Of a DNA stretch of 21,822 nucleotides, positions 1-8,000 are shown in pieces; within the stretch, counting starts at the first letter, position 1, and each line of letters starts with the position of its first letter. A model generated the notes under the pieces. That model saw only the letters and a program-made list of their open reading frames with translations, ran no database searches and had not been told where the DNA came from. Position numbers and translations under genes: made by a program. Source of the DNA: CAZRIP01 sp964600165 (lineage in GTDB: Bacteria > Elusimicrobiota > Elusimicrobia > UBA1565 > UBA9628); NCBI GenBank assembly GCA_964600165.1, contig CAZRIP010000066.1:1-21822 (forward strand), written 5' to 3'.

Positions 1-965
1 ATTTCACGACGCGCCCGAACGGTCTCGTCATCAAGAAGATGCGCGTGCCCCTCGGCGTCATCGCGATCCTCTACGAATCGCGTCCCGGCGTGACCGCCGA
101 CGCCGCCGCGCTTTGTCTCAAGTCCGGCAACGCCTGCCTGCTGCGCGGCGGCAAGGAGGCGATCCGCACCAACTCCGCGATCGCCGACGCGATAGAAGAA
201 GCCCTCACGGCCCGCGGCCTCGACGGCGCCGTCGGCTTCGTGCGCGATCCGGACCGCGCCGCCGTCAAAGAGCTGCTCCAGCTCGATAAATATATCGATC
301 TCGTGATCCCGCGCGGCGGCCCGGAGCTGACCGTGATGGTCCGCAAGGAGTCGTCGATCGCCGTTCTTTCGCACGATAAAGGACTCGTTCATGCTTACGT
401 CGACGCATCGGCGGACCTCTCGATTGCGGAAGAGATCTGTTTCAACGCCAAGGTCGAGCGGCCCGGCGTCTGCAACGCGATGGAGACGCTGCTCGTCCAC
501 GAGAAGATCGCGAAGGTCTTTCTTCCCCAGATGGCCGCGCGCTATGAGAAGGCCGGCGTCGCGCTGCGCGGCGACGAGAAGACGCGCCGTATCATCAAGA
601 ATGCCCAGCCCGCGACGGAGGCCGACTGGGACACGGAATACCTCGATCTGATCCTCTCGGTCAAGGTCGTCGCTTCCTATGAAGAGGCCGTCGCGCACAT
701 CGCGGCGCACGGCTCCGGCCTCGCCGAGGCGATCGTGACGCAAGACGTCGCGCTCGGCCGCCGCTTCCAGCGCGAGGTCGACGCCGGCGCCGTCTACGTC
801 AACGCCTCGACGCGCTTCACCGACGGCGGCGAGTTCGGCCTCGGCGCCGAGATGGGCATCTCGACGCAGAAGGTCCACGCGCGCGGCCCCGTCGGCCTCG
901 AGGGCTTGACCTGCGAAAAGTTCGTCGTCACCGGCAGCGGCCAAGTGCGCGACAGCCGGGCCTAG
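1..965 (+). CDS. proA: Glutamate-5-semialdehyde dehydrogenase (gamma-glutamyl phosphate reductase), 5'-truncated by window edge
   Basis: This is the C-terminal three quarters of ProA, the NADPH-dependent enzyme that reduces gamma-glutamyl phosphate to glutamate-5-semialdehyde in cytoplasmic proline synthesis. The frame is already open at base 3 (it reads TTRPNGLVIKK before the methionine at 39), so the true start lies upstream of the window and the ATG at 39 is internal. Family landmarks are the MRVPLGVI and YESRPGVT stretches, the LRGGKEA nucleotide-site segment, PRGG, and the catalytic cysteine in RPGVCNA (145 residues after the methionine at 39), with the FGLGAEMGIST ending typical of the family. 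The TAG stop (963-965) overlaps the stop of the convergent gene. Identification is firm; the operon partner (commonly proB) would lie outside the window. Confidence 0.97.
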   Translation, partial: FTTRPNGLVIKKMRVPLGVIAILYESRPGVTADAAALCLKSGNACLLRGGKEAIRTNSAIADAIEEALTARGLDGAVGFVRDPDRAAVKELLQLDKYIDLVIPRGGPELTVMVRKESSIAVLSHDKGLVHAYVDASADLSIAEEICFNAKVERPGVCNAMETLLVHEKIAKVFLPQMAARYEKAGVALRGDEKTRRIIKNAQPATEADWDTEYLDLILSVKVVASYEEAVAHIAAHGSGLAEAIVTQDVALGRRFQREVDAGAVYVNASTRFTDGGEFGLGAEMGISTQKVHARGPVGLEGLTCEKFVVTGSGQVRDSRA

Positions 966-1696
966 GTCCCCGGCGGCCGGTCGTTGGTGAAGCAGCCCAC
1001 GGCGCGGCTCGGCCCGCGCGCCGCCTCGTTGTCCGTGAACAGCTCCGGCAGCCCGCGCTTCCACGGATCGAAAGCCACGCAGTGCGTGCGGTCGCTCTGC
1101 GGGCAGACCAGGACATACGCGTGGGAAGTCCCCGACGTCGGCCCGTCGAGCGCCGTCTCGTTGACGGAGAACTTGCTCGTTCCCGCTCGGCGCAGGATCT
1201 CGGCGGTCTCGTGCTGCCAGTCGTTGCAGACGCCGAAACGGCCGTTGGCGAACGTCTCGTAATTGTCGAGCCGGGCTTTGATCGTCGCCTGATCTTGCGG
1301 CGTTTGCGCGTGCGCGAGGTCCACGCGGGTCTGGGCGATCAGCTCGTCGAGCTTGGTCCGCGACTCGTCCCATTGCGGGGGGTTCTTCCAGGGCAGCCAC
1401 CACGCGCTGCCGTAACGGTCCATCGCGTTGCCGGCGTTCGTGGTCAGGTTGCCGAGCCCGCCGTTGCTCCAGCCCTCGTTGCGGCGCTTGACGACCATCG
1501 CGCTATAAGCGGCGTAGAGCCTCTGGAACTCGGCGCGCGCCGCGTCGTCGTTGTAATAGCCGTGGACGTAGTTGCGGACGTCGCTGTCGTGACCGAGGCA
1601 GAAATCCAGCGTTTGTTGCGGGTCGAGCTGGGGCAGGACGTGTTCTTCTTGCGCGCCGGCGGGAAGCGCGAGGACGACGAGAAGAAGCGCCCGCAT
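962..1696 (-). CDS. Secreted protein with transglutaminase-like Cys-His-Asp signature
   Basis: A 244-residue protein with a short signal peptide (residues 1-15, cleavage near PAGAQ). I do not recognise a named family for the whole protein. The C-terminal third reads like a transglutaminase-like/papain-fold core: Cys157 in GVCNDW followed by a helix with LRRAG, His192 in SHAYVLV, and Asp210 in FDPWKRG, in the order and roughly the spacing expected for the Cys-His-Asp triad. Four more cysteines (33, 198, 206, 235) suit an exported protein with disulfides. The middle (residues 30-150) is helical and Trp/Tyr-rich. The gene is preceded by a well-formed promoter with the ATG 6 bases after the -10, and it ends tail-to-tail with proA with overlapping stops (CTAG at 962-965). 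It could be a protease, an amidase or an inactive relative; the triad is inferred from motif order only. Confidence 0.8.
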   Translation of the reverse strand: MRALLLVVLALPAGAQEEHVLPQLDPQQTLDFCLGHDSDVRNYVHGYYNDDAARAEFQRLYAAYSAMVVKRRNEGWSNGGLGNLTTNAGNAMDRYGSAWWLPWKNPPQWDESRTKLDELIAQTRVDLAHAQTPQDQATIKARLDNYETFANGRFGVCNDWQHETAEILRRAGTSKFSVNETALDGPTSGTSHAYVLVCPQSDRTHCVAFDPWKRGLPELFTDNEAARGPSRAVGCFTNDRPPGT

Positions 1697-1731
1697 ACGC
1701 TCAGTGTAAGCCCGGAGCGGTTTTCCGTCAA
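1697..1731 (-). promoter_or_regulatory. Sigma70-type promoter of the transglutaminase-like gene, leaderless arrangement
   Basis: On the minus strand TTGACG (1731-1726), a 17-base spacer and TACACT (1708-1703) are followed by 6 bases (GAGCGT) and then the ATG at 1696. Transcription would begin at or next to the start codon. No Shine-Dalgarno sequence is present. Confidence 0.6.
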
Positions 1732-1741
1732 GGCGGTTTTT

Positions 1742-1769
1742 TGCGATAATCGGCTACCCGCAAAGGAGG
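1742..1769 (+). promoter_or_regulatory. Extended -10 promoter and strong ribosome binding site of the cyclophilin gene
   Basis: TGcGATAAT (1742-1750) is an extended -10 element. About 13 bases after it comes AAGGAGG (1763-1769), 5 bases before the ATG at 1775. This is the clearest Shine-Dalgarno site at a first-in-operon gene in the window, and it fixes the start well inside a longer open frame. It lies back to back with the promoter of the minus-strand gene starting at 1696. Confidence 0.55.
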
Positions 1770-1774
1770 ACGCC

Positions 1775-2254
1775 ATGGCCACCGAAAACCCCATCGCCGA
1801 GATCGAGACGACGCTCGGCACGATCAAGATCGAGCTCTTCGCCAAGGAAGCGCCCGACACCGTCAAGAACTTCATCACGCTCGCCGAGAAAGGCTACTAC
1901 GACGGCGTGATCTTCCACCGCGTGATCCCCGGCTTCATGATCCAGGGCGGCGACCCGACGGGAACCGGCCGCGGCGGCCCCGGCTATACGATCATCGACG
2001 AATTCCATCCGAAGCTGCGCCACGGCAAGGCGGGCATGCTCTCGATGGCCAACGCCGGCCCGGATACCGGCGGCAGCCAGTTCTTCATCACGCTCGCGGC
2101 GACGCCGCACTTGGACGACCGCCACGCCATCTTCGGTCAGGTCATCGAAGGACAGGACGTCGTCAAGAAGATCGGCGACGTGCCCCGCGACCGCGGCGAC
2201 CGCCCCAACACGCCGGTGGCGATGAAGAAGGTCAAGATCAAGAAGTCGAAGTGA
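1775..2254 (+). CDS. Cyclophilin-type peptidylprolyl cis-trans isomerase, cytoplasmic
   Basis: A 159-residue single-domain cyclophilin that catalyses cis-trans isomerisation of X-Pro bonds. The start is the ATG at 1775, chosen for the AAGGAGG just upstream; the frame is open much further upstream but that part is antisense to the neighbouring gene. Active-site features are FHRVIPGF with the catalytic Arg, MIQGGDPTGTG, MANAGPDTGGSQFFIT, and the HLDDRHAIFGQV segment. In that last segment the position that is Trp in human CypA is His, which usually goes with low cyclosporin affinity. No signal peptide is present and the C-terminus is lysine-rich (KKVKIKKSK). The TGA stop overlaps the GTG of the next gene (GTGA), so the esterase is probably made from the same message. 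Length and motif content match compact bacterial cyclophilins. Confidence 0.95.
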   Translation: MATENPIAEIETTLGTIKIELFAKEAPDTVKNFITLAEKGYYDGVIFHRVIPGFMIQGGDPTGTGRGGPGYTIIDEFHPKLRHGKAGMLSMANAGPDTGGSQFFITLAATPHLDDRHAIFGQVIEGQDVVKKIGDVPRDRGDRPNTPVAMKKVKIKKSK

Positions 2255-3153
2255 TCGTCGAGGCCGCGCTTCTCATCGGCGGCATTCAGCGGCATTACCT
2301 TCTGGTCCGCCCGTCGATTCCGCCCGAGGGCCGCCCGGCGCTCGTCATCGTCCTTCACGGGCACATGGGCGGCGCCGCGCAGGCGCTGGGCCTTGGCCGC
2401 GTCGGCCGCTCGGCGCTCGCGCTGTGGCCCAAGCTCGCCGAAAGCGACGGGTTCCTCGTCGCCGCGCCCGACGGGCTCAAGGGCCGCGATCGCCAGCGCG
2501 GTTGGAACGACTGCCGCTCGGACGCGATCAACAACCCCGTCAGCGACGACGTGGCGTTCCTCGACGCGCTCGCCGCGCGCCTGATCAAGGAAGAGAACGC
2601 CGATCCCCGGCGGATCTACGTGACCGGGATGTCGAACGGGGCGCTGATGGCCTTGCGCGCTGCGCTCGAGATGTCGCCGGCGCCGGCGGCCGTCGCGGCG
2701 ATCAGCGGCGGCATGGCGGCCAAGAGCGCTTGCGGCGCGTCGGGCCGGCCGGTCTCCGTTCTGCTCGTCAACGGTACGGCCGACCCGCTCGTGCCCTACG
2801 GCGGCGGCGGCGTGGGCTACGGCTTCTGGCCTCAGGATCGCGGCACGGTGCTTCCGGTCGACGACGCGGCCGTCTATTGGCGCCGTGTCGACGGATTGAG
2901 CGGCGAGCCGCATGTCGACAAGCTGCCGCATGCGGACCCGGACGACCCGACGTCGGTGACGCGCAGCGTCTGGGGCGACGACCCGGCCAAGCCGCAGGTG
3001 GAGCTCGTGCGCGTCGAGGGCGGCGGCCACGTCGAACCCAGCCGCGCCGTCCGCGCCGGGCCGGTCTATCGATTGATCGCCGGCCGGCAGAACCGCGACT
3101 TCGAGACGGCCGAGGAAGCCTGGGCGTTCTTCAAGGACAAGCGCGCGCCATGA
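2251..3153 (+). CDS. PHB depolymerase/LpqC-family serine esterase
   Basis: A 300-residue alpha/beta-hydrolase of the family that includes polyhydroxybutyrate depolymerases, LpqC and feruloyl/acetyl-xylan esterases. The nucleophile elbow is GMSNGA (Ser128), with Asp178 in NGTADPLVPY and His260 in EGGGHVEPS completing a plausible Ser-Asp-His triad; LHGHMGG (residues 35-41) supplies the oxyanion region, and the WNDC and DDVAFLDAL segments are typical. No signal peptide is seen, so a cytoplasmic enzyme acting on small esters or internal polyester is more likely than an extracellular depolymerase; the substrate cannot be read from the sequence. The start is the GTG at 2251, overlapping the cyclophilin stop by 4 bases. 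Its 3' end overlaps the convergent transposase-like gene by 23 bases. Confidence 0.88.
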   Translation: MIVEAALLIGGIQRHYLLVRPSIPPEGRPALVIVLHGHMGGAAQALGLGRVGRSALALWPKLAESDGFLVAAPDGLKGRDRQRGWNDCRSDAINNPVSDDVAFLDALAARLIKEENADPRRIYVTGMSNGALMALRAALEMSPAPAAVAAISGGMAAKSACGASGRPVSVLLVNGTADPLVPYGGGGVGYGFWPQDRGTVLPVDDAAVYWRRVDGLSGEPHVDKLPHADPDDPTSVTRSVWGDDPAKPQVELVRVEGGGHVEPSRAVRAGPVYRLIAGRQNRDFETAEEAWAFFKDKRAP

Positions 3154-3760
3154 CGCGCGTGAGCGCGTAGAGCTGCCCGCGCCAAAATCCAGAGCGGTGG
3201 TGGCCCGGCTCGGGCGCGCGACGCCACTGTTCGAGCTCTCGTCTCGGGAGATAGTCAAGGTAGAGCCACCAGCCGCGTTCGAGGAGACCGGCTCGCCCCT
3301 GGCGGTCGATCCACCGCGCCACCGTGCTGCGTCGGCCGAGCTTTCCGGGCAACTCTCGAAGATTGGCGCCGGTGGCCATGAGCCAGATCAAAGCCTCGAA
3401 GCAGCGTCGATCATCCGCGCGCGGACGGCCACCCTTTCGGAGGCGACGCAGGCGCGGTCGGCTCGGGCGCGCGTAGAGTCCGCTCAAACCGGCCCATTCG
3501 CGATCGGAGAGGACCGGCGGCCAGGGGTAGGGAATCGCGGTGTCCCTGGAAGGATTTTGCGATTCCGGAGGAGGGTTTTGGGACAAAGCGCTCGAGAAGA
3601 CCTCGTCCAAGAGCCGTCGCCATTCAGCCGCGGGATTCTCCGGTTCCGCCGGGAAGTTACCCGGGCCGATTGCGGATCCGGCCGGCTCTGTCCCTAAACC
3701 CTCCTCGGGAACTCGGAAATCTTCATCGGGCATATAGGAGGGCACGCTGCGCGGGCCCAC
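3131..3760 (-). CDS. Solitary IS5-type transposase DNA-binding domain (DUF4096-like), no catalytic domain
   Basis: A 209-residue frame whose residues 84-170 match the N-terminal helix-turn-helix domain of IS4/IS5-group transposases: LSDREWAGL, GRPRADDRRCFEALIWLMATG, LRELPGKLG, STVARWIDRQ and LERGWW. In a complete element this would be followed by a DDE nuclease domain. Here it stops after about 40 more residues inside the 3' end of the convergent esterase, so the protein is a remnant, an ORF-A-like half, or a co-opted DNA-binding protein. Residues 1-80 are Pro/Glu/Ser-rich and look disordered. This part uses codons such as tta, cga, gtt and aca that are scarce in neighbours, and it contains one arm of an inverted repeat. 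The start given is a GTG without a Shine-Dalgarno; an ATG at 3733 is an alternative. The domain assignment is fairly firm, the start is not. Confidence 0.65.
   Translation of the reverse strand: MGPRSVPSYMPDEDFRVPEEGLGTEPAGSAIGPGNFPAEPENPAAEWRRLLDEVFSSALSQNPPPESQNPSRDTAIPYPWPPVLSDREWAGLSGLYARPSRPRLRRLRKGGRPRADDRRCFEALIWLMATGANLRELPGKLGRRSTVARWIDRQGRAGLLERGWWLYLDYLPRRELEQWRRAPEPGHHRSGFWRGQLYALTRVMARACP
3563..3711. repeat. Imperfect inverted repeat, 22-base arms, in the 5' part of the transposase-like gene
   Basis: The left arm at 3563-3584 and the right arm at 3690-3711 are reverse complements at 20 of 22 positions (consensus GTCCCWAAACCCTCCTC then SGGAA reading into the right arm). Similarity continues weakly for about 20 more bases beyond the GGAA ends. 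The loop is 105 bases. It may be a decayed element end, a duplicated binding site or a folded RNA segment. Confidence 0.5.
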
Positions 3761-3795
3761 TACATATACGAGCGAGGGGTCGATTTAGTTCCGTC

Positions 3796-4971
3796 TCAGA
3801 CGGCGGCGGCGACGGGCGCGTCGAGGTAGGTCAGGCGCCAGCTCAGGTTGAAGCCGCGCTCGCGCATGGCGTTGAAGAACGCGGCGGGCGGGATGCCGGT
3901 CTCCACGGGATAGGCGCCGGGCTTGTCGATGACCTTGGTCGCGAGCATCTGCGCGACGATCGAAGCGGGGAAGCCCGTCGTGCGCGTCATCGCCGTCATT
4001 TTATGCCGTTCGTCGTACTTGTCGAGCATGTCGTAGACGATTTCGGCGCGGCGGCCGTTCTTCTTGCCGCGGATCGTCGTGTGGATCACGACGAGGTCCT
4101 TCTCGCCGGGATGGTCGAAGTGCTCGCGGAACAAAACGGCGGCGAGCTCGCGGGGGGCGAGCGTCGCCTTCCCGACCTTGCGGGGTTTCTGAGAAAAGAA
4201 GCCCATCGCGTTCATCGCCGTGATCACGGCGCAGTGGCCGGGATAGCGGATCAGCTTGCAATCCATCGAGCGCACCTTGCCCTCGAAGGTGTGGGCGAGA
4301 GTCGATAATCCGCCGGCCGCGTGCGCGGCTTCCATCAGGCCCAGGCTCGGGATCTCGATCTCCTCGACTTCGGAGAGGCCGCCGACCTTCACGCGCTTGA
4401 AATCGCGGACCGCCGTCGCGTCCTCGACGTACTCGTTGATCAGGCCGTGCTCCGAGAACGTCAGAAGGTAATTCATCGGAGGACGCGGGTCCTGCGGCAG
4501 GCCGCCGTCGCGGATCTTGATCTCGTCGACCTCGTCCAGCTGGCTCATGCCGTGCACGGCGATGGTCGTCGTCATGCCGGGCCCGAGGCCGACGTCCGGG
4601 AGGATCGTCACGCCGGCTTTCTTGGCCTTGTCCGAGAGCGCCAGCTCCTTCATGCTGATGTCGGTGTTGCCGCCGAGATCGACGAAGTGGACCTTGGCCG
4701 CGATCGCGGCCTGGGCGAGCTTGAGGTTGAAGAAGTAGGGCACGCAGCTGACGATGACGTCCATGCCGGCCGCCAGCTTCTTGACCTTGGCCGCGTCGGA
4801 GGCGTCGAGCGAGACGAAGCGAGCCTTCGGCGACTTGAGGAACGCCTTGGCGTGAGCGAGCATCTTCGCCGACGAGTCGGCGAGCACGACTTGCTCGGTC
4901 GCGGGATTGCGCAGCATGTCGAAGGCGCAGGCGCGCCCCTGCATGCCGGCGCCGATGATCAGGAATCTCAT
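3796..4971 (-). CDS. Saccharopine dehydrogenase-family oxidoreductase, lysine 6-dehydrogenase-like
   Basis: A 391-residue cytoplasmic NAD(P)-dependent enzyme of the saccharopine dehydrogenase family. The N-terminal Rossmann fold opens with IIGAGMQGRACAFDML (GxGxxG at residues 7-12), followed by VVLADSS, VSCVPYF, HFVDLGGNTD and PDVGLGPGM. The C-terminal substrate domain carries PPMNYLLTFS, GLINEY, AAGGLSTL, LIRYPGH and MTAMTRTTGFP. This pattern and the compact length match lysine 6-dehydrogenases and carboxynorspermidine/saccharopine reductase relatives better than the long fungal-type enzymes; the exact substrate remains open. Its ATG lies 6 bases after a TAGAAT hexamer without a Shine-Dalgarno. 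It follows the 1001-residue membrane protein gene on the same strand by about 30 bases but appears to have its own promoter. Confidence 0.85.
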   Translation of the reverse strand: MRFLIIGAGMQGRACAFDMLRNPATEQVVLADSSAKMLAHAKAFLKSPKARFVSLDASDAAKVKKLAAGMDVIVSCVPYFFNLKLAQAAIAAKVHFVDLGGNTDISMKELALSDKAKKAGVTILPDVGLGPGMTTTIAVHGMSQLDEVDEIKIRDGGLPQDPRPPMNYLLTFSEHGLINEYVEDATAVRDFKRVKVGGLSEVEEIEIPSLGLMEAAHAAGGLSTLAHTFEGKVRSMDCKLIRYPGHCAVITAMNAMGFFSQKPRKVGKATLAPRELAAVLFREHFDHPGEKDLVVIHTTIRGKKNGRRAEIVYDMLDKYDERHKMTAMTRTTGFPASIVAQMLATKVIDKPGAYPVETGIPPAAFFNAMRERGFNLSWRLTYLDAPVAAAV

Positions 4972-4983
4972 GGGGCTATTCTA
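4972..4983 (-). promoter_or_regulatory. -10 element of the saccharopine dehydrogenase-like gene, leaderless arrangement
   Basis: TAGAAT (4983-4978 on the minus strand), then AGCCCC, then the ATG at 4971. At the 17-base position upstream TGTAAA gives only a weak -35 (3 of 6). No Shine-Dalgarno. Confidence 0.45.
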
Positions 4984-5001
4984 GCGAATCCCCGCGATCG
5001 T

Positions 5002-8000
5002 TTACAGGCCGAAGATGCCGATCCGGTCGGACGGGCGATCGGGGTCCTGGCCCTGCGGGCCCTTCGTCTTCGCGCCGGAGGCGTTGCGGACGCCGGCGAC
5101 GAGCGCCGGGATCCAGCCGAGCGCGACGGAGAGCGCCGCGTAGACGAGCCAAGCGGCCTGCGCGAAGCGCGAGGCGATGAACGCGCCGAGAGCCTTGAGC
5201 GTCGGACGTCCCGTGGCGGCGCGCTCGGCCATGGCGGGCTTGAGCCGGCCGACGAGCCCGTCGAAGACCCTGCGCGAGACTTCGCCCTCGGAGTACGAGC
5301 GCCAGGCGCGCGCGAAGCCCGAGAAGAAGCGGGTGGCCTTGCCGTCCGGGCCCCACAGCTTGAACCGTCCGGGCTGCTCGGCGCCGTAGGACGCCGACCA
5401 GGCGAAGTTCGCGGGAACGCGCGCCGCGCCGAAGACGAGGCCGATCGCGGCCGAGGCGACGGCCTCGGCGAGCATCAAGACGGCGGCCGCGCCCCACGGA
5501 GCGATGAAGTAGATCGCGTACCAGCCGGACTTGCTCGTGTAATGGCGGTACCAAGCCGAGAGGCTGTCGCGAAACGAGTCGTTCTCGCCCCAGAAGCCGA
5601 GCGTCTTGTGGACGCCTTTGATCGCGGCGGGCAGGCCGACGAGGGCGCCTCCGACTCCTTTCCAGAAGGCCGGCGGCAGGAACGCGAGCAGGAAAACGCT
5701 CGAGATGCCGCCGCCGATCATGAGCCCCGTGTAAAGCGAGCCGCCGGAGCCGAGCAGCGAGATGCTGAAGGCCGTCGCCACGCCCAGAGCCGAGACGAAG
5801 CCGCCGATGTACTCGGGGCTCTCGAGCTGCCAAGAACTGGTCTTGCCGTCCTGCAGCTTGCCGATGAGCCGCGCGAGCCCGACGCCGGCGCCGAACGCCA
5901 GGACGCCGAGCGCGAGGATCGGGCCGACCGGCAGCCCGCTCATCACGAAACGCGCCGCGCCGACGGCGGCGAAAAAGCCTCCGATCTTGAGCGTCGACGC
6001 GGGAAGGGTTCTGAGCCAGCCCGGGACCTTGCTCGACTCGGGCATGAGCGGCATCGCCGCGATCGACAGGAACATCACGGCGATCAGGGGCGCGAAAAGG
6101 CCGGCGCCGCCGAAGACGAGCGGCGCGCCGAAGAGAACGGCGGGAACGAGCGCGATCGCCGTCGCGAGGAGCTTGCCGGGCGTCGACGCCACGGTGCGAG
6201 GCTTCTCGACGCTCGGGACGTTCTCGGAGAGGGGGTCGCGCTCGAGGCTCAGCGAATCAGGGCTTTTGCCGCCCTGGGGGGCCGGCTGCTTGAGCGCGCG
6301 GAAGGCCGCGATCGGTCCGGCGACGACCGCCGCGCCGAGGGTCAGGACCGCCGACGCCGGGATCCAGAGAAGCTGCAGGGCGCGGATGCCGACGGCCGCC
6401 GCGACCGACTGGAGCTTGCTCTGGCCGTTGGCCCAAGGGATGAGCTTCGTTTCCGCGCGGTTGAACGCGCGGACCTTCGAGACGGCGAACATCGTCTCGG
6501 CCCAGGCGCCGAAGAACCGCGAGGCCTTCGAGTCGCTCGAAAGGCCGTGGCTCAGGCCCCAGAGCGCCATCGGGATCGCGCGCGCCGCCGAGAGCGCGAG
6601 GCCCCAGGCGAAGCCGATCGTCTGCCAAGCCGCTTCGATGGTCAAGACCGGCAGCCACACGACCAGCCCCAGCCACACGACGTTCCAAGGCTTCTTGACG
6701 GCCGCTTCCGTGTAGGCCGACAGGCGCTTGAACCAGACCGTGTCGCGGTGGATCGCGCCGAAGACCCGGGCGTTGTCGCGGATGGTCAGGTACGCGCCTT
6801 GAAGAGGGGACGAGACGGTCTCGCCGATCCAGCCGGGCAGCTGCGCGAGCAGCGGGAACGCGAACGGGATCGCCAGGTAGCGCAGGCCGACGAAGGCGAG
6901 GCCGGCCGGGTGCGCGAGAACGAGCGCGGCGCCGCCGACGGCGGCGAACGACCCGAAGAAGGTCGATATCAGCTCGGAAGAGGTTTGATTCTTCCACTTA
7001 TTAGGGTCGCGCGCGAAGCGGATCATCCCCCAGCCGCCGAGCGAGGCGAGGGCGCCGGCGGTGATCGTCGCGCCGGCCGCGGCGGGGATTCCCACCGCGA
7101 GCGTCGCGAGGCCGAGGCCCGCGATGAAAAAGCCGGGGATCGAGCGGACGGTCTTCGAGGTCGCCGGCCCCATCCAGGGCATCGCGGCCACGCCGAGGCT
7201 GGCCGCCGCGAGCAGGCCGCCGGTCAAGAGCGAGCCGCCCGCGATGAGCGGCCACGCGAGAAGGATCGGTGCCGCGGCGACGAGAGAGGTGAGGATCCGC
7301 GGCGCGAGCGGGATGCGCTCGCCGCCGGAGCCTCCGTTGCCGCCTCCGCCGTTGTTGTTGCCGCCGCCGGGCGGGACCGGAGCGTTCGGGCCGCCGCTGA
7401 AAAGGGCCTTGGCCGAGTCGCTGATCTCCTGGCCGGCGGGGCGCGCGAGATAAGCGCGAGACGCGTCCATGGGCGCCTGGACGCGGCTGCCGTTTTCGGG
7501 CGCGGACGCCGTCGGGGAGCCGGGAGACTCGAAGAGCCGCTCGCCGGACAGCGCGGACTGCAGCTTGTTGCCGGTCTCGTAAGCGGCGCCGCTTTCGGAG
7601 CGCGCGATCGGCCCGGCGTTGTTGAGAGTGGCGTTGACGTCCGCGGAAAGAGTGCGGATCGCCTTGGCCCTTGCCGGCAACGTCTCTGCTGAGGCCGTCA
7701 AGGACGGCAAGCTGCCGCTTGCCGTCGTCTGCGCGGCGGCGGCCGTCTGGGCCGTGGCGCCGAGCGCGTTCGCGGACAAGCTTTGCTGAGAGAGGGGGGA
7801 GACTTCGAGCGACGGGATCGTCCCGACGTCCTGGATCCGGACGTCGATGATCGGAGCGACGCCCATAGACTTGACGGGCGTCTCGATGCTGATCGGCCGC
7901 GCGATGCCGGGCTCGACGATGTCGGCCGCGAGCGCCTGGTAGGGCGCGAAGCCCGGGCTCAGCAAGATCAAGACAGACGAAAGGACGAGGGAGAGAAATC

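Noticed and set aside
1082..1774. Upstream extension of the cyclophilin frame
   Set aside because: It is antisense to the secreted protein gene, is low in recognisable structure, and the AAGGAGG before 1775 marks the real start.
4321..7692. A 1123-codon open frame on the plus strand, opposite the dehydrogenase-like and 1001-residue membrane protein genes
   Set aside because: Its product is a highly charged Arg/Ala/Glu/Asp-rich sequence with no domain, typical of the antisense frame of GC-rich codons. The minus-strand genes have signal peptides, motifs and promoters.
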